Assembly: GCA_900542005.1 (NCBI GenBank)
Contig: UQLW01000052.1
Span: forward strand, 1 to 14,744
Length of the DNA: 14,744 bases
Direction of reading: 5' to 3'
Source of the DNA: an uncultured Eubacteriales bacterium
Lineage (GTDB): Bacteria > Bacillota > Clostridia > Christensenellales > UMGS416
Below are positions 1 to 6,725 of the stretch, in pieces; position 1 is the first letter of the stretch; each line of letters starts with the position of its first letter. Made by a program: the position numbers and the translations under genes. The notes under the pieces are model-generated. The model was not told where the DNA came from. It saw only the letters and a list, made by a program, of their open reading frames with translations, and did not search any database.

Positions 1-123
1 CAGCAGGTAGGCGATTACCCCCGCCCACAAAAGCATGCCCAGCAGCGCCTTAAGCCGCACGCCAAACCACAGGCACAGCGCCAGCGCCGCCGCCGCGCCC
101 AGGATTACCCCGATCTTTTTCAT
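1..123 (-). CDS. Partial membrane protein N-terminus, AI-2E transporter-like
   Basis: The minus strand opens with ATG at 123-121 and stays open to the left edge, giving 41 residues; the rest lies outside the window. A GGGGAGGG ribosome binding site lies about 6 nt upstream. The fragment starts Met-Lys-Lys and is almost wholly hydrophobic (one helix at about residues 4-20, a second from about 25 to the edge) and reaches 'AGVIAYLL'. That ending resembles the first helical hairpin of AI-2E family (PF01594) exporters, where '(A)xxIAYLLNPL' is common. The neighbours fit: in Bacillus the PRC-barrel gene yrrD, small yrzQ and AI-2E family yrrI lie together next to alaS. The family call is inference from a short fragment plus gene order. 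That it is the start of a membrane protein gene is more certain. Confidence 0.6.
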   Translation of the reverse strand, partial: MKKIGVILGAAAALALCLWFGVRLKALLGMLLWAGVIAYLL

Positions 124-164
124 TTTGTCCCTCCCCTTCCATGAATCTCCAGCGCCTTGCTCCA

Positions 165-196
165 ATAAAAGGCGGCCCGAACCGCTTCGGGCCGCC
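165..196 (-). terminator. Rho-independent terminator (or attenuator) on the minus strand
   Basis: Read on the minus strand, GGCGGCCCGAA and TTCGGGCCGCC form an 11-bp perfect stem around a GCGG loop, followed by TTTTATT. It lies 10 nt past the stop of the 57-aa gene and only about 42 nt before the start codon of the left-edge gene. There is little room for a separate promoter between them, so it may be a leaky terminator or attenuator that reduces expression of the left-edge gene relative to the two upstream genes. Confidence 0.7.
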
Positions 197-205
197 TCCG
201 GCCGC

Positions 206-379
206 CTAGAAAGAAAAGTCCTTCAGCTCGCACAGCTTGCGCTTGCAGTCCTTGTACAGGCTGCGTCCCCGCTTCATCATCCGGTTACACACCCGGGGAT
301 CCAGCGCCGCGACCACGGCCACGGTGCCCAGCGCGCCCAGCGCAAGCCCGGTCACCATCCCTTTATAATACCGCACCAT
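206..379 (-). CDS. Small YtxH-like membrane protein, 57 aa
   Basis: This short minus-strand ORF runs from ATG at 379-377 to TAG at 208-206. It begins 17 nt after the PRC-barrel gene stops, with a GGAAAGGA ribosome binding site upstream, so the two are probably co-transcribed. The protein starts MVRYYKGMVTG, has one small-residue-rich (Gly/Ala/Val/Leu) transmembrane helix at about residues 8-25, and ends in a basic, cysteine-containing tail (residues 28-57, CNRMMKRGR... then CKRKLCELKDFSF). The layout (short basic start, Gly-rich helix, positively charged tail) is that of YtxH/YrzQ-type small Firmicutes proteins, whose function is not established. The position beside a PRC-barrel gene supports the yrzQ comparison. 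Three cysteines in the tail (29, 45 and 50) are unusual for so short a protein. Confidence 0.65.
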   Translation of the reverse strand: MVRYYKGMVTGLALGALGTVAVVAALDPRVCNRMMKRGRSLYKDCKRKLCELKDFSF

Positions 380-396
380 CTTTTCACATCCTTTCC

Positions 397-849
397 CTAT
401 CCTGAATTTTCCGGCGGATGATACATCACCCGGTCGTCCCGTATCGCCAGATCCGTCGATGCCTGGACCACCCGGCAGCCATGGGCCAGGTCCTCAAAAA
501 GGGAGACCTGGACCTCCGCCTGGCCGACCTGCGCCGTTGCCGGATCGATCTGCAGGGCGCTGATCCGTCCCCACAGCTGCCCATCCGGCGTATAGACGGC
601 GCTGGGGCAGCTCGCCTGCGCCGGCAGCACCCGAAGCGGCCCGTCGGTCATCACGACGTGCGTGCCCAGCAGCGCAATATCCGCCCGGCGCAGATACCGT
701 CTTGACCGGCGCAGGCCGCCGGTTTCCACGATCAGCCCTCGGATCCACTTTTCCCCCGGCCGGTAATCCACACCGCAAACCTTGCCCAGCCGGCGTCCGC
801 TCATGCGGCTGACCACGTTGATCCCCATCAGCTCCTTGCTGCGTATCAT
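397..849 (-). CDS. PRC-barrel domain protein (YrrD-like), 150 aa
   Basis: The protein has two PRC-barrel repeats. The first (about residues 1-70) begins MIRSKELMGINVVS and includes GRRLGKVCGVDY, a Gly-Lys-Val turn typical of the fold. The second (about 85-143) contains TPDGQLWGRISALQID. PRC-barrel proteins are small beta-barrels; in Firmicutes, relatives such as YrrD and YlmC/YmxH are soluble proteins of uncertain role. I chose ATG at 849 because the conserved domain begins there and a GGGGTGGTGG purine-rich site precedes it. The frame stays open upstream to 1002, but that extension is basic, unlike the family, and overlaps the divergent promoter region. The gene is first of a likely two- or three-gene minus-strand operon. 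I see no convincing promoter for it in 850-1007. Family call firm, function unknown. Confidence 0.85.
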   Translation of the reverse strand: MIRSKELMGINVVSRMSGRRLGKVCGVDYRPGEKWIRGLIVETGGLRRSRRYLRRADIALLGTHVVMTDGPLRVLPAQASCPSAVYTPDGQLWGRISALQIDPATAQVGQAEVQVSLFEDLAHGCRVVQASTDLAIRDDRVMYHPPENSG

Positions 850-1007
850 GTCCACCACCCCTAGTCTGCCCCGGCCGCGCCGGTTTGATCGTTTTTTCCC
901 GGTGAAAGTAATTGCCAGCTTCCATGGCGACAGCAAATATTTCCTGGCGTTAGTATGTCCCGTTTGCCGCCGCTTTTGCATAAATCCAAAGATTTTTGCC
1001 AAAATGA

Positions 1008-1036
1008 TTGACAGATGGATAGCCGAGGGCTATAAT
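1008..1036 (+). promoter_or_regulatory. Consensus sigma-A promoter of the aspS-gatC operon
   Basis: TTGACA (1008-1013) and TATAAT (1031-1036) match the vegetative consensus exactly, with the optimal 17-bp spacer. Transcription should begin near 1043, directly ahead of the T-box leader. A perfect promoter is typical of genes controlled downstream by attenuation rather than by initiation. Confidence 0.92.
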
Positions 1037-1043
1037 GAGCAAA

Positions 1044-1361
1044 AATTGAAAACGGAAAGGCTTAGATGAGAAAAGTACCCTGAAAGGGTCGTTACAGAGA
1101 GCCGCCGGTTGGTGGAAGGCGGTATGGATTTTCAGGCGAAGAACACTCGGAGCCGCTAAGAGAACGCAGCCCTGCTGCCAGTAGATTTAGCCGTTGGCGG
1201 AACGTGATCCCCGCTAGACATCAATGACGCTGTCGCACGCACTCCAGGAGGGTGAGAGAGTGGAATTCGTGTCGAAAAAAGAGGGCTTATAGCCTATTTG
1301 GGTGGTACCGCGGAAACAGAGCATTTCGTCCCATGCTGGGGATGGAATGCTTTTTTTATTT
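1044..1361 (+). promoter_or_regulatory. T-box riboswitch with GAAC specifier (Asn/Glu)
   Basis: This leader has the standard T-box parts. Stem I has the AGAGAG stretch (1096-1101) and an apical CCGCC...GGCGG stem closing a GGTTGGTG-containing loop (about 1103-1122). The specifier region reads GGCGAAGAACACTCGGAGCC (1135-1154), where 'GAA...CTCGGAGC' is the usual 3' side of Stem I. The T-box core TGGTACCGCG (1303-1312) pairs with the tRNA NCCA end through TGGT. A terminator follows. The triplets in the specifier position are GAA (1141-1143) and AAC (1142-1144), offset by one base. No GAC (Asp) codon is in register, so this is not an ordinary aspartate T-box. Uncharged tRNAAsn or tRNAGlu should stabilise the antiterminator and switch on aspS-gatC, gatA and gatB. 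T-box identity is certain; the exact specifier is read from alignment by eye. Confidence 0.93.
1321..1361 (+). terminator. T-box leader terminator
   Basis: GCATT (1321-1325) pairs with AATGC (1346-1350), and the inner CGTCCC pairs with GGGGATG across a short loop, followed by TTTTTTTATTT (1351-1361). It lies immediately 3' of the T-box core and 26 nt before the aspS start. It is the off-state structure that competes with the antiterminator. Confidence 0.88.
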
Positions 1362-1386
1362 CAAATTACACAAGGAGGCAAACGCC

Positions 1387-3474
1387 ATGAAACGAACAAG
1401 CTATGCCGGCAGTCTGACCGAGGCGGATCTGGGACGCCATGTCACGGTGGCCGGCTGGGTGCAGGCCCGCCGCGATATGGGCGGGGTGATTTTTGTCGAC
1501 CTGCGGGACCGGTCCGGCACGCTGCAGCTCGTCCTGAACGCCATGCTCCTGCCCGCCAAGGACTTCTCCCTGGCCGAGCATCTCAAGGGCCAGAGCGTCG
1601 TCGCAGCCTCCGGCACCCTCCGGCTCCGCGACGAGGAAACCTATAACCCCAAGCTGGCCACCGGCACCATCGAGCTGGCCTGCGAGGGGCTGGAGCTCAT
1701 CTCCGCCGCCCAGGAGCTGCCCTTTAACCCCGACGATGACGCCGTGCGGGAGGAGCTCAGGCTGAAATACCGCTTTCTGGATCTGCGGCGCCCCGCCATG
1801 CTGGGGAACCTGCGCTACCGCCACCAGGTGGCCCAGGCTGTCCGCGCCTATCTGGATGGCGACGGCTTTATCGAGGTGGAAACCCCCATGCTGACCAAGA
1901 GCACGCCCGAGGGCGCGCGGGATTACCTGGTGCCCAGCCGCGTCCATCCCGGCAGCTTCTACGCCCTGCCCCAGTCGCCCCAGATCTTCAAGCAGCTGCT
2001 CATGGTAGCCGGCGTCGATAAGTATTACCAGGTAGCCCGCTGCTTCCGCGACGAGGATCTCCGGGCCGACCGGCAGCCGGAATTTACCCAGGTGGACATG
2101 GAGCTCTCCTTTGTGGATCAGGAGGATATCCTTCAGCATCTGGAGCGGCTCTTTGCGCATATCTTCCTCCAGGTCAAGGGGCAGGAACTCACGCTGCCCT
2201 TTCCCCGGATCACCTGGAAGCAGGCCATGGATCAATATGGCTCTGACAAGCCCGATATTCGGTTCGGCTTACCCATCGTGGACCTGACCGACCTGGCCGC
2301 CCGCTCCGGCTTCTCTGTTTTTCGCCGTGCGGCCGACAGCGGCGGGGTGGTCCGGGCTATCCGCGTCCCAGGCGGTGCATCCTTCACCCGTTCCGTCATC
2401 GAGGAGCTGACGGAAAGGGCGCTGGGCTATGGCGCCAAGGGCATGGCCTGGATTGCCATACGGCCCGACGGAAGCCTTAATTCGGTCATAACCAAATACT
2501 TCGCCCCCGGCGAAATGGACGTGCTGCTGGCGCGCATGGGCGCCGGCCCCGGCGATTTCATCCTCTTTTGCGCCGATTCGCTATCCTGCGTGCGCCGCAC
2601 CCTGGGCGGCCTGCGGCTGGATCTGGGGGACCGCCTGGGCCTGCGGCCCAAGGATGACTATCGCTTCCTTTTCGTTACGGATTTTCCGCAGTTTGAATAT
2701 TCCGAGCAGGAGAAGCGCTATATCGCCATGCACCACCCCTTCACCATGCCCTATCCGGAGGATCTCCCCTACCTGACCACCGACCCTGCCCGGGTTCGGG
2801 CCCAGGCCTATGACCTGGTGCTCAACGGTATCGAGATGGGCAGCGGCTCCATCCGTATCCATCAGCAAGAGGTACAGCGCCGCATGTTCGAGGCGCTGGG
2901 CTTCAGCCGCCAGCAGATCGACGAGCGCTTCGGCTTCATGGTCAACGCCTTCCAGTATGGCACGCCGCCCCACGGCGGCTTCGCCTTTGGCCTGGACCGT
3001 CTGGTCATGCTCATGGTCGGCGCCGATTCGCTGCGGGATGTCATCGCCTTTCCCAAGACCAAGGATGCCGCCTGCCCGCTGACTCAGGCGCCCAGTCCGG
3101 TCGATCCCCAGCAGCTCAAGGAGCTGCAGCTGGCCGCTCCCGATTCCGCCGGAGCCCCGCCCCCCCGCAAGGCGCTGGACAGCAGGGCGCTTGAAAACGT
3201 AGCGCGGCTGGCCCAGCTCTCGCTGACCGCCCAGGAGCGGCAGCGTATGCCGGGAGATCTGGCCGCCATGATCGCCTTTGCCGATGAGCTGGGCCAGCTG
3301 GATACCACCGATGTGCCGCCCACCGCCCATATCGCCCCGCTGACCAACGTATTCCGCCCCGATATTCCCGCTCCCTGTACCAGCCGCGAACGGATCCTCG
3401 CCAATGCCAAGACCTGCTCCGGCGGCTATCTGGCCGTTCCCCGGGTGATGGATGAGAAAGGAGACATGCCATGA
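1387..3474 (+). CDS. aspS-gatC: Aspartyl-tRNA synthetase fused to amidotransferase subunit GatC
   Basis: One 695-aa ORF carries two enzymes' parts. Residues 1-584 are a complete bacterial AspRS: OB-fold anticodon-binding domain (about 1-105), class II motif 1 region (about 150-172), motif 2 (CFRDEDLRADRQPEFTQ, 219-235), the bacterial GAD insertion (about 285-420) and motif 3 (GGFAFGLDRLVMLM, 530-543). It ends with the usual PVDPQQLKEL. A Pro/Ala-rich linker (585-596) leads into a complete GatC (597-695) with the VARLAQLSL first helix and the PLTNVFRPD segment that wraps GatA. No ATG, GTG or TTG lies in frame at the junction, so separate translation of GatC is unlikely. The start at 1387 follows AAGGAGG by 8 nt. 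In the family, non-discriminating AspRS charges tRNAAsn with Asp, which GatCAB then amidates. That this AspRS is non-discriminating is inferred from operon context; the anticodon-loop position usually diagnostic (RRDHGG versus RRDLGG) is Met here. The stop overlaps gatA by ATGA. Confidence 0.95.
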   Translation: MKRTSYAGSLTEADLGRHVTVAGWVQARRDMGGVIFVDLRDRSGTLQLVLNAMLLPAKDFSLAEHLKGQSVVAASGTLRLRDEETYNPKLATGTIELACEGLELISAAQELPFNPDDDAVREELRLKYRFLDLRRPAMLGNLRYRHQVAQAVRAYLDGDGFIEVETPMLTKSTPEGARDYLVPSRVHPGSFYALPQSPQIFKQLLMVAGVDKYYQVARCFRDEDLRADRQPEFTQVDMELSFVDQEDILQHLERLFAHIFLQVKGQELTLPFPRITWKQAMDQYGSDKPDIRFGLPIVDLTDLAARSGFSVFRRAADSGGVVRAIRVPGGASFTRSVIEELTERALGYGAKGMAWIAIRPDGSLNSVITKYFAPGEMDVLLARMGAGPGDFILFCADSLSCVRRTLGGLRLDLGDRLGLRPKDDYRFLFVTDFPQFEYSEQEKRYIAMHHPFTMPYPEDLPYLTTDPARVRAQAYDLVLNGIEMGSGSIRIHQQEVQRRMFEALGFSRQQIDERFGFMVNAFQYGTPPHGGFAFGLDRLVMLMVGADSLRDVIAFPKTKDAACPLTQAPSPVDPQQLKELQLAAPDSAGAPPPRKALDSRALENVARLAQLSLTAQERQRMPGDLAAMIAFADELGQLDTTDVPPTAHIAPLTNVFRPDIPAPCTSRERILANAKTCSGGYLAVPRVMDEKGDMP

Positions 3475-4931
3475 CTGATTATACCGCTCTCACCGTGCGC
3501 CAGCTGACCCGCGGCTACGCCTCCGGCGACTTTACCGCCCGCCAGGTTACGGCGGCCTATCTGGAAGCGATCCGGCAAAAGGACGCCGCCTACGGCGCCT
3601 ATCTGACCGTCACCGGGGAGCTGGCTCTCTCCCAGGCCGGCGCGGTTGACGACGCCCGGGCCCGGGGCGCGGCGCTGCCGCCCCTGGCGGGTATCCCCAT
3701 GGGCGTGAAGGATAACATCTGCACCCAGGGCGTGCGCACCACCTGCGCCTCCCGGATGCTGGAGGATTTTGTGCCGCCCTACAGCGCTACCGTGATGGAG
3801 CGCCTGAAGGACACGGTAATGCTGGGGAAGCTCAACATGGACGAGTTCGCCATGGGTTCCACCACCGAGAGCTCCTACTTCCATCCCACCCGCAATCCGG
3901 TGGACACATCGCGGGTGCCGGGCGGCAGCTCCGGCGGTTCCGCCGCGGCGGTGGCTGCCGGCGAGGCCGCCTTCGCCCTGGGCAGCGATACCGGCGGCTC
4001 CATCCGCCAGCCGGCCGCCTTCTGCGGCGTCGTCGGGATGAAGCCCACCTATGGCTCCGTATCCCGCTATGGGCTGATCGCCTTCGCCTCCTCCCTGGAC
4101 CAGATCGGCCCCATCACCCGCACCGTGGAGGACAACGCCCTGGTGCTGGAATCGCTGGTTGGGCGCGATCCCCGGGACGCCACCAGCGTCGGTGGCGGGG
4201 ATGGCCGCTTTACCCAGCGCCTTGAGGAGGGCGTCCGCGGCCTATCCATGGCGCTGCCGGTGGACTTTCTGGGCGAGGGCGTGGCGCCCGCCGTCCGCCA
4301 GGCCGTGCTGGACGCCGCCCAGCGCTATGCCCGGCTGGGGGCGGAAATCGTCGAGGTTTCCCTGCCCGTGCTGCGTTATGCGCTGCCGGCCTATTACGTC
4401 ATTTCCTCGGCGGAGGCCTCCTCCAACCTGGCCCGCTTCGACGGGGTGCGGTACGGGCACCGCGCCGAGGAGTACCGCTCTATGGAGGAGCTATACTGCG
4501 CTTCCCGCAGCGAGGGCTTCGGCGCCGAGGTGAAGCGCCGGATCCTGCTGGGCACCTTCGCCCTAAGCGCCGGGTATTATGACGCCTACTACAAAAAGGC
4601 GCTGCAGGTCCGGACGCTCATGATTCAGGCCTTCAACCGCATCTTTGAGCGCTGCCCGGTGATCCTTTCGCCCGTCGCCCCCACCACCGCCTACCGGCTG
4701 GGGGAAAAGCTGGAGGATCCCCTGCAGATGTATATGGGCGATATTTTTACCGTACCGGCCAACATTGCCGGGCTGCCGGCTATGAGCCTGCCCTGCGGCC
4801 ATGATGGGGACGGCCTGCCCATCGGCCTCGGGCTGCTGGGGCGGCCCTTCGACGAAGCTACCCTATACCGGGCGGCCTTTGCCCTGGAGCAGGCCGGCCG
4901 GCATGGCGGACAGAACGGGAAAGGAGCGTGA
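3471..4931 (+). CDS. gatA: Asp-tRNAAsn/Glu-tRNAGln amidotransferase subunit A
   Basis: GatA is the amidase subunit of GatCAB; it hydrolyses glutamine and passes ammonia to GatB. The 486-aa length is normal. The amidase-signature triad is visible: Lys80 in GIPMGVKDNI, the cis-Ser153 in GGSSGGS (151-157) and the nucleophile Ser177 in SDTGGSIRQP, the two serines spaced 24 residues apart as in the family. The ATG overlaps the stop of aspS-gatC in an ATGA, with AAAGGAG upstream, indicating translational coupling. The GatC partner is therefore made from the immediately preceding ORF, but joined to AspRS. The gene is intact, with no odd features. Confidence 0.97.
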   Translation: MTDYTALTVRQLTRGYASGDFTARQVTAAYLEAIRQKDAAYGAYLTVTGELALSQAGAVDDARARGAALPPLAGIPMGVKDNICTQGVRTTCASRMLEDFVPPYSATVMERLKDTVMLGKLNMDEFAMGSTTESSYFHPTRNPVDTSRVPGGSSGGSAAAVAAGEAAFALGSDTGGSIRQPAAFCGVVGMKPTYGSVSRYGLIAFASSLDQIGPITRTVEDNALVLESLVGRDPRDATSVGGGDGRFTQRLEEGVRGLSMALPVDFLGEGVAPAVRQAVLDAAQRYARLGAEIVEVSLPVLRYALPAYYVISSAEASSNLARFDGVRYGHRAEEYRSMEELYCASRSEGFGAEVKRRILLGTFALSAGYYDAYYKKALQVRTLMIQAFNRIFERCPVILSPVAPTTAYRLGEKLEDPLQMYMGDIFTVPANIAGLPAMSLPCGHDGDGLPIGLGLLGRPFDEATLYRAAFALEQAGRHGGQNGKGA

Positions 4932-4935
4932 TCCT

Positions 4936-6354
4936 ATGGCGCAAAGCTATGAAATGGTCGTAGGCCTCGAGGTGCACATCGAGCTTAAAACGCAGACCAA
5001 GATTTTCTGCAGCTGCCCCACAGCCTTTGGGGCTGAGCCCAATACCCAGTGCTGCCCGGTCTGCACCGGCATGCCGGGCGCGCTCCCGGTGCTGAACCAG
5101 CAGGTGGTGGACTATGCCATCAAGGCAGGCCTGGCCACCCACTGCTCCATTGCCCCCTACTCCAAGCAGGATCGGAAGAATTATTTCTACCCTGACCTGC
5201 CCAAGGCCTATCAGATCTCCCAATACGACCTCCCGCTGTGCGCCGGCGGTTACCTCGATATCGAACGCCCGCAGGGAAGCAAGCGGGTGGGGATCACCCG
5301 GATCCATATTGAGGAGGACGCCGGCAAGCTCGTCCATGATCCGCAGCTGGGTACGCTGATCGACTGCAACCGCTGCGGTGTCCCCCTCATCGAGATCGTA
5401 TCGGAGCCCGATATCCGCTCGGCCCAGGAGGCGGTCAGCTATCTGAAAAAGCTGCGGGCTATTATACTATATACCGGAATTTCCGATTGCCGGATGAACG
5501 AGGGCTCCATGCGCTGCGACGTGAACCTTTCCGTGCGCCCGGCCGGCTCCGGCGCTCTGGGGACCCGCACGGAGATCAAGAACCTGAACTCCTTCCAATT
5601 CGTCCAGCGGGCTATCGAATACGAATACCAGCGCCAGGTAGAGGCGGTCTCCCAGGGCGAGGCCGTTGTGCAGCAGACCCTCCGCTTCGACCAGGCCAGC
5701 GGCCGGACCTTTCCCATGCGCGGCAAGGAGGACGCCCATGATTACCGCTATTTCCCGGATCCGGACCTGCCGCCGGTCGTGACCTGCGCCGAGCAGCTTG
5801 ACCTCCTTAAGGCGCAGATCCCGATGCTGCCCGATCAGCGCAAGGCCCTCTACAGGGAGCGATACGGCCTCTCCCCCCTGGCCTGCGAGGCGCTGGTAAC
5901 CGGCGCGCAGACTGCCGGCTATTTTGAAGAGGCCGCCGCCCTGTGCCGCTATCCGCGGCTGCTGGGCAACCTGATCACCACCGAGGCCTACCGGATGATG
6001 GACGGCGAGGACAGCGCGATCCCCATCGCCCCTCTCCATATGGCGCAGCTGGCCGATATGCTGGGCGACGAGGCCATCAGCTCCTCCACCGCCAAGCGCG
6101 CCCTTGCCGGGCTGTGGCAGGCGGATCAGGATCCCCGTGATTGGGTGCTGGCCCATGACCTGATGCAAATCAACGACCCTGCCCGGCTGATCCCTGTGGT
6201 GGAGGCCGTGCTTGCCCAGGAGGGGCAGCTGGCCGCGCGCTATCGCAGCGGAAAAGCCAACGCCCTCCAGGCCCTGACCGGTAAGGCCATCGCCGCCACC
6301 GGCGGAAAGGGAAACCCTGCCGTCCTCCAGCGGCTGCTGAAGGAGCGGCTCTAG
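4936..6354 (+). CDS. gatB: Asp-tRNAAsn/Glu-tRNAGln amidotransferase subunit B
   Basis: GatB is the kinase/transamidase subunit; it phosphorylates the misacylated aminoacyl group and substitutes ammonia. I start at ATG 4936 (472 aa, normal for GatB), 10 nt after AAGGAG, because the conserved YEMVVGLEVHIEL begins there; the upstream open frame only overlaps gatA. The zinc-site cysteines are present (Cys25, Cys27, Cys40, Cys43), followed by YFYPDLPKAYQISQYD and IHIEEDAGK, hallmark segments of the catalytic cradle. The C-terminal third (from about residue 330) is the helical GatB/YqeY-type tail domain that contacts the tRNA. Four bases separate it from gatA. It is the last gene of the T-box operon. 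Confidence 0.97.
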   Translation: MAQSYEMVVGLEVHIELKTQTKIFCSCPTAFGAEPNTQCCPVCTGMPGALPVLNQQVVDYAIKAGLATHCSIAPYSKQDRKNYFYPDLPKAYQISQYDLPLCAGGYLDIERPQGSKRVGITRIHIEEDAGKLVHDPQLGTLIDCNRCGVPLIEIVSEPDIRSAQEAVSYLKKLRAIILYTGISDCRMNEGSMRCDVNLSVRPAGSGALGTRTEIKNLNSFQFVQRAIEYEYQRQVEAVSQGEAVVQQTLRFDQASGRTFPMRGKEDAHDYRYFPDPDLPPVVTCAEQLDLLKAQIPMLPDQRKALYRERYGLSPLACEALVTGAQTAGYFEEAAALCRYPRLLGNLITTEAYRMMDGEDSAIPIAPLHMAQLADMLGDEAISSSTAKRALAGLWQADQDPRDWVLAHDLMQINDPARLIPVVEAVLAQEGQLAARYRSGKANALQALTGKAIAATGGKGNPAVLQRLLKERL

Positions 6355-6365
6355 CCCATAAGGAT

Positions 6366-6404
6366 AAGGCCTCCCGCCTGTTCTAGGCGGGAGGCCTTGT
6401 CTAT
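6366..6404 (+). terminator. Terminator of the aspS-gatC/gatA/gatB operon
   Basis: AAGGCCTCCCGCCT (6366-6379) pairs perfectly over 14 bp with AGGCGGGAGGCCTT (6385-6398) around GTTCT, 11 nt after the gatB stop. The trailing TTGTCTATTATT is T-rich but interrupted, so termination relies mainly on the long GC-rich stem. Confidence 0.8.
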
Positions 6405-6491
6405 TATTGGCGTTGTGTTGTTCATTCTTGCCGCATTCGTCAAATGTGCCAAAACTATTCAAGAAAAGTTAGAAATAGACAAGATCCCGAT

Positions 6492-6521
6492 TTGACAAAA
6501 TAGTTATGTCACATCTATACT
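6492..6521 (+). promoter_or_regulatory. Promoter of the solute-binding lipoprotein gene
   Basis: TTGACA (6492-6497) is followed after 18 bp by TATACT (6516-6521), placing the start of transcription near 6528 in a locally AT-rich stretch. The leader to the start codon at 6726 would be about 200 nt, long for a simple gene. Confidence 0.7.
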
Positions 6522-6549
6522 AGGCATATAGAAAATTCTAATATTTTCT
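6514..6549 (+). promoter_or_regulatory. Two adjoining inverted repeats over the -10 and start site
   Basis: TCTATA (6514-6519) and TATAGA (6527-6532) form a perfect 6-bp inverted repeat with a 7-bp gap spanning the -10 box. AGAAAAT (6530-6536) and ATTTTCT (6543-6549) form a perfect 7-bp inverted repeat with a 6-bp gap over the first transcribed bases. They could be operator half-sites for a dimeric repressor. AT-rich DNA produces such repeats by chance, so this is suggestive only. Confidence 0.4.
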
Positions 6550-6661
6550 TATAATTTCTTGACTGGAACGATGTGTTAGCGCGATTTCTCCATCATATAC
6601 TTATCACATGCAGGTTTGCCATCTGGTATTTCGCCATCCGGCTCATGGATCAGAATCAGCT

Positions 6662-6686
6662 TATGGGCATGGGACTTTTGCCCATA
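6662..6686 (+). other. Leader hairpin ahead of the lipoprotein gene
   Basis: TATGGGCA (6662-6669) pairs perfectly with TGCCCATA (6679-6686) around a 9-nt loop, ending about 25 nt before the ribosome binding site. It may stabilise the mRNA or affect translation. The rest of the 6528-6710 leader shows no riboswitch class I recognise. Confidence 0.45.
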
Positions 6687-6725
6687 GGATATTCGGGTAG
6701 GGACACCCCAAAAGGAGGGAGCTGC

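Noticed and set aside
1252..1386. A 45-residue N-terminal extension of the AspRS frame
   Set aside because: It is translated from the T-box antiterminator and terminator. The conserved AspRS start and a strong ribosome binding site are at 1387.
6609..6701. A 30-codon upstream ORF in the lipoprotein leader
   Set aside because: There is no ribosome binding site before its ATG, and no sign of a leader-peptide codon run that would suggest attenuation.
6573..6725. An upstream extension of the solute-binding protein
   Set aside because: The lipoprotein signal peptide and AAAGGAGGG clearly set the start at 6726; an extension would bury the signal sequence.
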